NCBI RefSeq assembly: GCF_039941015.1
Contig: NZ_JBDVFI010000032.1
Length of the DNA stretch: 64,000 bases
Reading direction: 5' to 3' (one strand)
From: Sedimentitalea sp039941015
GTDB lineage: Bacteria > Pseudomonadota > Alphaproteobacteria > Rhodobacterales > Rhodobacteraceae
Positions 35,281 through 43,868 of this stretch are shown here, piece after piece. Made by a program: the position numbers and the translations under genes. The notes beneath the pieces are model-generated. The model was not told the origin of the DNA, made no database searches, and saw nothing but the letters and a program-made list of their open reading frames with translations. Each line of letters starts with the position of its first letter. Position 1 is the stretch's first letter.

Positions 35281-37197
35281 ATGTTGAACAAGGTCGTTTC
35301 CGCCGCTGATGCCGCCGCCCTCGTAAAGGATGGCGATACACTTACCACCTCGGGTTTTGTTGGCATTGGCGTGCCTGATGAACTGCTGGCGGCCGTTGAG
35401 ACACGGTTCCTCGAGACCGGGCATCCCCGTGACCTGTCGCTTGTCTTTGCCGCGGGGCAGGGCGATGGCAAGGCGCGGGGGTTGAATCGGCTAGGCCATG
35501 ATGGGTTGCTTAATCGGGTGGTCGGCGGTCATTGGGGGTTGATCCCTAAAATTGCGGCGCTTGCGGTCGCGGGAAAGATCAAGGGTTGGAACCTGCCGCA
35601 GGGCTGCATCAGCCAGTTGTATCGCGATATCGCTGCCGGAAAGCCAGGGATGCTGTCCAAGGTGGGTCTGGAGACCTTTGTCGATCCGAGGAATGGCGGC
35701 GGAGCGATCAACGACATCTCGACCGAGGCGCAGGTCGAATTGATGGAGGTCGCCGGAGAAGAGGTGCTGTTTTACCCGTCACAAAAGCTGACTGTCGCGC
35801 TTTTGCGGGGTACAACGGCCGATGAAGCGGGGAATGTGACGATGGAGCGCGAGGCGCTCACCATCGACAATCTTGCGCAGGCGATGGCGGTGAAGAATGC
35901 AGGTGGCGTGGTGATTGTGCAGGTCGAGCGGATTGCCAAGGCCCGCACGCTGCCCGCGCGTGACGTGCACATTCCGGGTATTTTTGTCGATGCGGTGGTG
36001 GTTGCAAAACCAGAGCACCATGTTCAGACTTATGCCACGGCCTTTAACCAAGGGTTCACGGGGCGGATGCGGACGCCAGAAGGGGAAATCCCTCCGATGC
36101 CGCTGGATGCCCGCAAGGTGATCGCGCGACGCTGTGCGTTCGAGTTACCGGTGAACGGCGTCGTCAACCTTGGCATCGGTATGCCCGAGGGCGTGGCCTG
36201 TGTGGCCGCCGAAGAAGGTTTGCTGGAACACGTGACACTCACCGCAGAACCGGGTGTGATTGGTGGACAGCCCGCCTCGGGGCTCGATTTCGGGGCTGCG
36301 GTCAATATTGATGCGGTGATCCCGCAAAACAACCAGTTCGATTTCTACGATGGCGGGGGGCTCGATATGACTTGCCTCGGGCTGGCGCAGGCGGACCGGA
36401 ACGGCAACGTCAACGTCTCGCGCTTTGGGTCGCGATTGGCAGGGGCCGGCGGCTTTGTCAATATCAGCCAGAATGCACGCGCTGTGGTGTTTGCCGGTAC
36501 GTTCACGGCCCGGGGTATTGATGTCGCGGTGTCGGGTGGTGCGGTCGAGATTCGCCGTGAAGGCAAATCGCGCAAGTTTCTTGAACAGGTCGAGCAGATT
36601 ACCTTTTCCGGTGCCCGTGCCGGTCGGCTTGGCCAGCGCGTGACATATGTGACCGAGCGCTGTGTGTTCGAGTTAACACCGGATGGGCTGAAACTGATCG
36701 AAATCGCGCCGGGCGTTGATCTGGATCGCGATATTCTCGCCCAGATGGCTGTGCACCCGACCATCGAAGAGGTCACGTTGATGGATGCGCGCCTCTTCAG
36801 CCCGGTCAAAATGGACTTGAGGACCGATCTGTTGCACCTTGATCTGCCGGATCGGATTGCGCTGGATCCGGCGAGACATCAACTGTTCCTGAATTTTGAA
36901 AAGATGCGGGTGCGTTCTCAGGCCGAAGTCGAGCGGGTTGGCCGCCTTGTGGCCGAAACCTGCGCGCCAATGCAGCAGCCAGTGGACGTGGTCGTCAATT
37001 ACGACGGGTTTCGCATTGACGAGGCGCTCGAGCCTGACTGGGCGCGCATGGTGGCCGACCTGACGGCGCGTTATTATGGCAAGGTCTCGCGCTATTCTGG
37101 ATCGGCCTTCATGCGCATGAAGCTGGGCAAGGTCTTTCCCGACGCCCGCACGCATATATTTGAAACAAGTGAACAGGCGCGCAACTTTCTGGACTGA
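35281..37197 (+). CDS. Acyl-CoA:acetate/acetoacetate CoA-transferase, single-chain (YdiF-like)
   Basis: 638 residues combining both halves of family I CoA-transferases in one chain. Half A starts MLNKVVSAADAAALVKDGDT with GFVGIGVPDELL and GGHWG. Half B contains NLGIGMPEGVACVA and the catalytic Glu in LTAEPGVIGG near residue 325. The enzyme exchanges CoA between carboxylates through a glutamyl-CoA intermediate, in short-chain fatty acid or ketone-body use. The exact pair of acids is unknown. The gene is monocistronic on the plus strand with 260 bp upstream shared with the divergent protease. Confidence 0.92.
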   Translation: MLNKVVSAADAAALVKDGDTLTTSGFVGIGVPDELLAAVETRFLETGHPRDLSLVFAAGQGDGKARGLNRLGHDGLLNRVVGGHWGLIPKIAALAVAGKIKGWNLPQGCISQLYRDIAAGKPGMLSKVGLETFVDPRNGGGAINDISTEAQVELMEVAGEEVLFYPSQKLTVALLRGTTADEAGNVTMEREALTIDNLAQAMAVKNAGGVVIVQVERIAKARTLPARDVHIPGIFVDAVVVAKPEHHVQTYATAFNQGFTGRMRTPEGEIPPMPLDARKVIARRCAFELPVNGVVNLGIGMPEGVACVAAEEGLLEHVTLTAEPGVIGGQPASGLDFGAAVNIDAVIPQNNQFDFYDGGGLDMTCLGLAQADRNGNVNVSRFGSRLAGAGGFVNISQNARAVVFAGTFTARGIDVAVSGGAVEIRREGKSRKFLEQVEQITFSGARAGRLGQRVTYVTERCVFELTPDGLKLIEIAPGVDLDRDILAQMAVHPTIEEVTLMDARLFSPVKMDLRTDLLHLDLPDRIALDPARHQLFLNFEKMRVRSQAEVERVGRLVAETCAPMQQPVDVVVNYDGFRIDEALEPDWARMVADLTARYYGKVSRYSGSAFMRMKLGKVFPDARTHIFETSEQARNFLD

Positions 37198-37427
37198 GCC
37201 GCGCTTAGTTCGCTGGCAAAACATCTCAACCCGCTGTGTTCGTTTTCGCCCCATACGGGGATAAAGATAAAACATATACCTAAATCGGCTCGAACTATCA
37301 CAGGCTCATGTGATTTAATCCGCAACGAACGATATTCTCTTGGACGATCAACAGCTGTGCTAAATTCGGCTATGATGCTCAAGCACGGCCTTCATGCTGG
37401 TTGCGACGAAACGGGAAGGGGATCGAT

Positions 37428-38276
37428 ATGTATACAGAGGCAATCGCGGCAGGCGGGGTCGCCGTGGTCACCGGCGCGGCTAGTGGTGTGGGGCGGGTCG
37501 CTGCCCTGCGCTTTGCCGAGGCCGGGCTGGGCGTGATCCTGGCGGATTTGCCGGGGCCGCAACTTGACGAAGCGGTTGGCGAGGTTCGCGCCGTAGCGGC
37601 ACCCGGTGCGGAAGTGATCGGTGTGCCGACCGATGTTTCAAACGACGCCGAGGTCAATGCCCTCGCCGACCGGGCATTTTCTGTCGGACCAGTGGCGGTC
37701 CTGATGAACAACGCCGGGATCGGACTGCCGACCACGGTCTGGTCGAATATGGACAACTGGCAAAGGCTGCTGGACGTGAATTTCGGTGGTATCCTCAGGG
37801 GTATTCACGCCTTTGTGCCACGGATGATCGAGGCAAACCGTCCGGCTGTCATCATCAACACGGGTTCCAAACAGGGGATCACCACGCCCCCAGGTAACCC
37901 CGGCTACAACGTATCCAAGGCTGCCATCAAAGTCATGACTGAACAACTTGCCCATGAACTGCGCGAAGCAGGGGCTCCCATATCGGCCCATCTTTTTGTG
38001 CCGGGGTTCACCTATACGGGTATGATCGCATCCTTCATACCCGAGAAACCGGCAGCGGCATGGACCAGCGAACAGACGGTGGACTATTTCATCGCGCGAA
38101 TGGCCAAGGGTGACTTTTACATTCTCTGTCCCGACAATGATGTTGACGAGACTCGTGATCGGAAGCGGTCAGAATGGGCGGCGCGTGATGTCGCCGAAAA
38201 CAGACCGGCCCTGTCGCGATGGCATCCGGACCACGCCGACGCCTTTGCCGCGTTTGAAAAATCGGGGCGAGACTGA
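37428..38276 (+). CDS. SDR family NAD(P)-dependent oxidoreductase
   Basis: 282 residues from the ATG at 37428 (GGGAAGGGG site). The Rossmann motif TGAASGVGRVAA is near residue 15, NNAG near 92, and the catalytic YNVSKAA near 166-172. Asp in ILADLPG after beta-2 points to NAD. The C-terminal 60 residues are an unusually long tail with Trp and His. Substrate unknown. It is monocistronic, with 230 bp of AT-richer sequence upstream. Confidence 0.86.
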   Translation: MYTEAIAAGGVAVVTGAASGVGRVAALRFAEAGLGVILADLPGPQLDEAVGEVRAVAAPGAEVIGVPTDVSNDAEVNALADRAFSVGPVAVLMNNAGIGLPTTVWSNMDNWQRLLDVNFGGILRGIHAFVPRMIEANRPAVIINTGSKQGITTPPGNPGYNVSKAAIKVMTEQLAHELREAGAPISAHLFVPGFTYTGMIASFIPEKPAAAWTSEQTVDYFIARMAKGDFYILCPDNDVDETRDRKRSEWAARDVAENRPALSRWHPDHADAFAAFEKSGRD

Positions 38277-38371
38277 CCGGGTGCATTTACCGATCTGCCT
38301 GCAGATGCCTTGGCAACGATGGTAAACCGCTCTGATAAAGCGCGGTTTGCCGGGTTCATCAGCCAGAGAGA

Positions 38372-39451
38372 TCAGTCCATTTGGTAGCCTGCTGTGGAAC
38401 GGGATATGGCCGTTTCTTCCTCGGACATGTCCTCTGGAATATTCTCAAACATCGGAGTCGAAAGGTAACGTTCTCCAGTGTCGGGCAGCATGCAAAGGAT
38501 CGTCGCGCCCGGTTCCGCCTGTTCCGCGATCTCCACCGCCACCGCAAAAGTTGCTCCGCCGGAAATGCCGGTCAGAATACCTTCTTTGCTGGCCAGCTTT
38601 CGCGCCCATTCGACGCCGGAGGGGCCAGCCACGGGTCGCAACTCATCATAGTTTCCGTTGTCGATTGATTCCTGCAGGACCGCCGGGATGAAATCCGGCG
38701 TCCAGCCCTGGATCGGGTGCGGCTCAAATGCCGGGTGGCCGGATGTCGGTGCGCCGCTGGTGTCACGTTCGGTTGGGATGCCGCTTCCGATTAATGCGGC
38801 GTTGGCAGGTTCAGACAGGATGATCTTGGTGTCCGGTCGCTTGTCACGCAGCACCCGTGAAACGCCGGTTAATGTTCCACCTGTGCCATATCCGGTCACG
38901 AAATAACCCAAAGGTACGCCGTCAAAATCGCCCAGAATTTCCTGAGCCGTGGTTGACGCATGAATCTCGGCATTTGCGTTGGTTTCGAACTGATGTGCGA
39001 GGAACCAGCCATGCGCCTCGGCGAGCTCGGCCGCCTTGCGGTACATGCCATAGCCTTTTTCTGCACGCGGAGTCAGGATCACCTTGGCCCCCATCATCCG
39101 CATCAATCGACGGCGTTCGACCGAAAAGCTGTCAGCCATGGTGACGACAAGCGGATAGCCCTTTTGCGCACAAACCATGGCAAGGCCAATGCCGGTGTTG
39201 CCGCTCGTGGCCTCGACCACAGTCTGACCGGGCTTGAGCGTGCCGTCGCGTTCGGCGGCCTCGATGATATTGACGGCAAGGCGATCCTTGACCGACCCGG
39301 CCGGGTTGAACGCTTCGAATTTGACGAACAGATTGATCCCCTCGGGGCCCAGATTGTTCACGCGGATTGTCGGGGTGTTCCCAATCGTGTCAAGAACGCT
39401 GTCATATCTGCGCCCGTTTCCTTGGGTGGTTCTGAGTTTATTCTCGGTCAT
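38372..39451 (-). CDS. Cysteine synthase family, O-acetylserine sulfhydrylase type
   Basis: 359 residues, PLP-dependent. The lysine for PLP is in FNPAGSVKDRL near residue 50, the substrate loop is TSGNTG near 84-89, and phosphate binding is GYGTGGTLTG near 195. Members make L-cysteine from O-acetylserine and sulfide. It is longer than ordinary CysK (about 310) by an N-terminal 15-residue lead and a C-terminal tail after residue 320, seen also in roseobacter annotations. No sulfur genes are adjacent. I would call it cysK-like; homologues such as cystathionine beta-synthase cannot be excluded by sequence alone. Confidence 0.9.
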   Translation of the reverse strand: MTENKLRTTQGNGRRYDSVLDTIGNTPTIRVNNLGPEGINLFVKFEAFNPAGSVKDRLAVNIIEAAERDGTLKPGQTVVEATSGNTGIGLAMVCAQKGYPLVVTMADSFSVERRRLMRMMGAKVILTPRAEKGYGMYRKAAELAEAHGWFLAHQFETNANAEIHASTTAQEILGDFDGVPLGYFVTGYGTGGTLTGVSRVLRDKRPDTKIILSEPANAALIGSGIPTERDTSGAPTSGHPAFEPHPIQGWTPDFIPAVLQESIDNGNYDELRPVAGPSGVEWARKLASKEGILTGISGGATFAVAVEIAEQAEPGATILCMLPDTGERYLSTPMFENIPEDMSEEETAISRSTAGYQMD

Positions 39452-39573
39452 CGCATTCCCTCGTCTTGGTGAACAGGCTGATGTTTGAAGTTCCGCAGGT
39501 CGCCTTGTGCATGCGAGCCTAACATCGAAACCGCCAACTTGTCTTGCCCATCACAGGCATCATCACATCAGAC

Positions 39574-40698
39574 TTAGTATCTGAGCACCCGTCCACCGGA
39601 ACCGACAACGAATTTCTTTACATCGGCAAACCCGGGCGGGTTGCGCTCGGCCAGAACCTGGAACGGGCGTTGTGGCAGGATGATCGCGCGCTCGGTCCGA
39701 GTGGCGCCGGTATCGGCCCCGCGCCCGGCAAATGGATCAAGCGCAAAGACCTCGCGTTCGACATTGGAAAACCAGCCGGCGCGTTCCTCGACTACACGTT
39801 CGCTTTCAAGGTCCTCGGCCGTCCAGGCGAGCGCCCAATCCTGACCCTCTGGTGCTGCCGCATCGGCGAGCACTTTGGGCAGCGGACCGGATTGCTGGGT
39901 GTAGGCGCTGGAATACATCGGCCCCAGATGGAACCGGCGTAGGCGCTTGGGGTGCAGATCGGAAAAATCCTCGTCAAAGCCGCGCGCGATGGTCAAGAGT
40001 TTCAGACCGCCCAGACTTTGCGCGATCAGATGCGCCTGAACGCCCGGCCAACGTCGCTGATCCTTGGGCAGCGCGTTGCTGCCTGAGTCCTCGACTTCCA
40101 TCAGGTAGACAACGGGCAGGTTGGTCTGGCTGTCATAGACCGCCCAATGCAACAGGAACCGGCGGCGATCTTCGCTCACATCACCCAGCCAGATGCAATC
40201 AGGATCGTTCTGCATCCAGAACAACTGTCCCTTGAGCAATTCCTGATAGTAGAGCCTCTGGGACAATGCGAATTGCAGCTTGGTCGGAATCTCACGGTCT
40301 CCGACAATCACCCGCACCATATCGTCCTTGAGCGACGCCTCTGATGGCATGTTCGCCAGATGTGTGGCGGCCTGCTGAGCGTCGTTGGCCATGGTCATCA
40401 GTTCGGGAGCGGCAGGAAAACCGCTTTCGTGCATGTCGATCGTGAGCGAGCCAAAGAACCGACCGGTATCGCGCCCTACCAGAAGGTATTTCATCGACAA
40501 GGCGCGAAAGGTAAATGTCAGCGCCATGACATAGCGGGTCAGAACCTTGACCTCGGTCCTGTTCAGCGTCCTGTCCGTCTCCATCGCGCCAGCCACCCGT
40601 GTCAGGTGCCCGGTGATTGCCTCGAACTTGCGGAAATAGCGGCGGCTGGCGAACAGGTCCGTCAGGCCAATATGGTCGTGATCCGGCGCGTCGGTCAC
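39574..40698 (-). CDS. Unknown soluble protein, partner of the coiled-coil gene upstream
   Basis: 374 residues, no signal peptide and no membrane segments. The N-terminal third is helical (HIGLTDLFASRRYFRKFEAITGHL). The middle has conserved-looking LFWMQNDPDCIWLGDVSEDRRR and WAVYDSQTNLPVVYLMEVEDSG, and the C-terminal part has RRFHLGPMYSSAYTQQSGPLP. I do not recognise a family. It starts 6 bp after the stop of the coiled-coil gene at 40705-41784, so the two are surely one transcript and probably one complex. Nothing in the window shows their role. Confidence 0.7.
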   Translation of the reverse strand: MTDAPDHDHIGLTDLFASRRYFRKFEAITGHLTRVAGAMETDRTLNRTEVKVLTRYVMALTFTFRALSMKYLLVGRDTGRFFGSLTIDMHESGFPAAPELMTMANDAQQAATHLANMPSEASLKDDMVRVIVGDREIPTKLQFALSQRLYYQELLKGQLFWMQNDPDCIWLGDVSEDRRRFLLHWAVYDSQTNLPVVYLMEVEDSGSNALPKDQRRWPGVQAHLIAQSLGGLKLLTIARGFDEDFSDLHPKRLRRFHLGPMYSSAYTQQSGPLPKVLADAAAPEGQDWALAWTAEDLESERVVEERAGWFSNVEREVFALDPFAGRGADTGATRTERAIILPQRPFQVLAERNPPGFADVKKFVVGSGGRVLRY

Positions 40699-40704
40699 AG
40701 CGGC

Positions 40705-41784
40705 TTACCCACCGTACAAATTCTTGTCGTGTTTTTCGACAATCGCGGCGAACCGGCGGGCAAAGCGTTCGTCGGCCTTGGCCTTTTTCTCGAGCACATC
40801 GCGGGCGAACACCATGTGGTCTTCATGCGCGTCCAGCATGTCGGCCATTTTCTGATTGGTCGCCGTGCCGATCGCGGCCATCGCGGTCTGTGCCTCTTGG
40901 TCTGTCTTGACCCCGATTTCATTGATCCGGTGTGCCACGTCCTGCTGTTGCGCGGTCTTCAGGGATTTCGTCAACGCATCATACAGCACCACGCGCTGCT
41001 GTGTGTCTGTCTGCAACTTGTTGATCAGAACCATCTGAGTTGCCGCCTGATTTTGCAGGCTGTCGACCCAAGTCTTGCCCTTTTCGATATAGCGTTCCAG
41101 CGTCTGGGATTTGGCCAGTTTGACCTGTTCGTCCTGAACCAGCGCGTTGTATTTCGCGTTCATATCGGCCAGTTCGGTTTCAAGCTTGGTCCGCGCGGCG
41201 GCGTCCTGTTCGACGCTGATCTTGTTTTCAAGTTCGATGATCTTGGGGTCCATTGCCAGAATGTCGGCGCGCACGGCCTCAAGCGTTCCAACCGTGCTTT
41301 CCCGTTCGTCCAAGGTGCGGGCAAGATTGGCCCCGACCTTTTCCTTTTGATCGTTCAGGACCTCCAGCTGACCTTCCAGCAGCTTGACGATCACGTCCGA
41401 CTTGCCGATCAGATCCTGTAACTTGTCGTCGATATTGGCCATGCGCATGCGCTCTTGCCGCATCGATTCCGATTTGCCACGGCTGAAGATGCCGACAAAG
41501 CTCTCCCACCCGGTCTTGGTGCGCATTTCGTCGAAATCCTTGGAAAACGCGCTGGTCACATCGTCCAGACCCATGATCAGCTCTGCGATATTCGCCGTCA
41601 TTACGTCGGTATGGGCGTGCACATCTTCCAGCGTCGCGTTTTCGATGTCGATGCTGGCATCCTCACCGGCGTCGATCTTGGCGCGTGCGGCCTCGATCCG
41701 GCTGGTCATGGCCTTGATTTCGGACTGACCCTTGGCGACCTGAGCCTGAGACTCGCGCACCATTTCTTCGAAATTCGTCATCAC
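40705..41784 (-). CDS. Coiled-coil protein of unknown function
   Basis: 359 residues, almost wholly alpha-helical with long heptad stretches, rich in Glu, Lys, Gln and Ala (for example KLLEGQLEVLNDQKEKVGANL near 135-155). Helix breaks around GWESFVGIFSRGKSES near residue 95 and around DMLDAHEDHMVFARDV near 315. The general layout recalls TelA-type toxic-anion-resistance proteins, but no convincing alignment can be made by eye, so that is not assigned. No signal peptide. It leads the two-gene unit with 39574-40698. Confidence 0.7.
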   Translation of the reverse strand: MMTNFEEMVRESQAQVAKGQSEIKAMTSRIEAARAKIDAGEDASIDIENATLEDVHAHTDVMTANIAELIMGLDDVTSAFSKDFDEMRTKTGWESFVGIFSRGKSESMRQERMRMANIDDKLQDLIGKSDVIVKLLEGQLEVLNDQKEKVGANLARTLDERESTVGTLEAVRADILAMDPKIIELENKISVEQDAAARTKLETELADMNAKYNALVQDEQVKLAKSQTLERYIEKGKTWVDSLQNQAATQMVLINKLQTDTQQRVVLYDALTKSLKTAQQQDVAHRINEIGVKTDQEAQTAMAAIGTATNQKMADMLDAHEDHMVFARDVLEKKAKADERFARRFAAIVEKHDKNLYGG

Positions 41785-41933
41785 AGTATCTCCGTCTCAA
41801 ATCCCATGGGGTCCATATAAGGTATGTAACGGCCATTTACATTGGCCGTCCTGCGCAATTGCACGAAGTCTTGCAAATCAGCGGCTGAAAGAAAAGCGGA
41901 GTTCGCCCGACCACACCGGCCGGGCCTGTGGTT

Positions 41934-43619
41934 TCATTGGGTTTTCAGATACTCGATAATCGCCATTTTCTGATCCGGGGTCAGGCCGTCCTTGGGAAAT
42001 TCATGCCCCATATTGCCGTTGCCGCGCAGTGACGTGTCAAAACGGAACAGCCCTGCGGCCTCTTCGCTGACGAAACCAAGCCTGTCGCGGTCAACCTCTC
42101 GCCCGCCGGTCCAGAACTCGACCCGCCGTTCGTACGGAGGTGACAGCACTTCATAGATGGTCGGCACCGACCCGTTGTGCAGATAGGGGCCTGTCGCCCA
42201 CACCCCGGCGAGCGTAGGTGCCTTCAATTGCATCAGGGTTTCCTTGGTGGGGCTGTAAGGCACGGGTTTGCCATCTTCGCCTTTGCTAAAGCGGAACCCG
42301 TGAAGTGCGATCTGTGTCTCCTGACTCATCCCCTGATCCGCCATTGCCTTGCCGACAACCTTGGCCACCGTCGAGATAAAGAACTCTGCCGCCGGTACCA
42401 CCGGCTTGCCAGCAAAACCGGGAGCGGTAATCGCATTGGTCTTTATCAGACGGAACAGAAGCGATTCGATGTAGGCCGGGTCGGTTCCAACCGCGCGATA
42501 GTTCACCCGCCCGATTTCGATGAAATCCTTGCCAAAGAAATTCTTGGTGGGGTCGGTGCGCTTGTAGGGGGCCATGTTGTGGCAACCGGAACAATTCGCC
42601 TTAAACAGGGTTTTCCCCTCTGCGGCCTTTGCCTGGTCAATGGTTCCCATGATCTCTTCGTCCCAGACGGGAGGGGACAGTTCGGTCAACCAAGCCTCCA
42701 TCGCGGCGAGTTGGTCCAGCAGGATCGTCGACTGGTAAGGATTGCCAGAGTCCCCATTTAGGTTGGCATGGCCAAAGACGCCAAGAACCTCGCCGCTGTT
42801 GCGCCCGATCGGGCTGGCGGCAATTGGGCTCCACTGTACGAACTCCAGATCCGGTGCCAACCACAGAGGTGGGTAGCTGGTCGGAGCCTCGACAGGATAG
42901 AGGTTGGCCGTCACGTTCTGATCCCTGACGGCAAGCGAATTGACGATCTGGGTCAGCGCATCGACGCGGCCAAAGCCGGATTGCAAGGCCGGACGGCGCA
43001 GGGCGGCTTCGGCTGTGAAGTCCACCTGGAACATTGCAAACCCGGCCTTGAGCCGCGCGGCGTTTTCGGGTGTCAGGCCCTCGCCCAGAATGGCTCCGGC
43101 AAACCGTTTGAAACGCTCTTCGCCCACCAGCGTGACCTGAACGACGCGGGCAAGATCCTGAAAGAAGCTGTCGAAATCAAAATTCGCAGGGGCGCCATCA
43201 ACGCGGATTGTTCGCCCGTCCACGGTGACAGCCGAGGTGTGACAGGCGGCACATGTCAACCCAACCGCGGGCCCGACACCCGGCGCACCCGGGGCGGGAT
43301 CAATCGCAAAACCCACGGGATAGCCATCGGGGTTCAGATCGTGCTCTCCCACGGATGCGATCAGGCCATATTGCGCTAGGTTCTCCGGGTCACTGAAGCG
43401 TTCATCTCCGGCCAATGTCTCAAGCGCGCGGAACCACGCGTTTGGCATCATTCGTGATCCTTGCGGTGTAAAATAGAACTTCTCGCGCAGTTCGGCCGAC
43501 CAACCTTGGTCAAGATAGATGGGTTCGTCTGTCATTGCGGGATCACAGGCGACCAACCCCGCGGCGAGCATCCCTGCTGCCAACGCGCTCAACCGCAAAT
43601 TATTGCCAGAAAATACCAT
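41934..43619 (-). CDS. RoxA-like di-haem cytochrome c lipoprotein
   Basis: 561 residues. Lipobox LVAC with Cys near residue 25 indicates a lipid anchor. Two haem-binding motifs are present: CAACH (123-127) and CSGCH (343-347). The start YLDQGWSAELREKFYFTPQGS with MPNAWFRALETL matches the RoxA-like di-haem family, named after a rubber oxygenase and often annotated as di-haem cytochrome c peroxidase. Whether this one acts as oxygenase, peroxidase or electron carrier is unknown. The C-terminal GPYLHNGSVPTIYEVLSPP is typical of the family. It stands alone, 249 bp downstream of creatinase on the same strand, and repeated motifs lie just upstream of its start. Confidence 0.85.
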   Translation of the reverse strand: MVFSGNNLRLSALAAGMLAAGLVACDPAMTDEPIYLDQGWSAELREKFYFTPQGSRMMPNAWFRALETLAGDERFSDPENLAQYGLIASVGEHDLNPDGYPVGFAIDPAPGAPGVGPAVGLTCAACHTSAVTVDGRTIRVDGAPANFDFDSFFQDLARVVQVTLVGEERFKRFAGAILGEGLTPENAARLKAGFAMFQVDFTAEAALRRPALQSGFGRVDALTQIVNSLAVRDQNVTANLYPVEAPTSYPPLWLAPDLEFVQWSPIAASPIGRNSGEVLGVFGHANLNGDSGNPYQSTILLDQLAAMEAWLTELSPPVWDEEIMGTIDQAKAAEGKTLFKANCSGCHNMAPYKRTDPTKNFFGKDFIEIGRVNYRAVGTDPAYIESLLFRLIKTNAITAPGFAGKPVVPAAEFFISTVAKVVGKAMADQGMSQETQIALHGFRFSKGEDGKPVPYSPTKETLMQLKAPTLAGVWATGPYLHNGSVPTIYEVLSPPYERRVEFWTGGREVDRDRLGFVSEEAAGLFRFDTSLRGNGNMGHEFPKDGLTPDQKMAIIEYLKTQ

Positions 43620-43645
43620 TTCTCAAACCTCAAAATATGTCGATG

Positions 43646-43698
43646 CCGGATGCAAAATGTCCGGTCAATAATGTGAAAAACGATCCGGACGCAAAATG
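43646..43698 (-). repeat. Two near-direct repeats upstream of the cytochrome gene
   Basis: CCGGATGCAAAATG (43646-43659) and CCGGACGCAAAATG (43685-43698) differ at one base and each is followed within a few bases by CCGG. They are 39 bp apart (about four helical turns), in the promoter region of the di-haem cytochrome gene. They could be regulator sites. Confidence 0.4.
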
Positions 43699-43868
43699 GC
43701 AGCCGGACGGTGAAAAGGCTCCACCATCACAAATTACACCAAAATCAGGGCAAACGGAAACCTTACTTCAACCGGTGATTGCGCCATCGACAAGATCGAG
43801 ACCAGACGCAGGGCTGTATGGTTTCAAAGTTGGGAGCAGCCAACGGTCGCCCTCAAGAGTCCAAGGCG

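Noticed and set aside
40705..41784. TelA (toxic anion resistance) identity for the coiled-coil protein
   Set aside because: Only general helical layout agrees; no motif-level similarity visible by eye.
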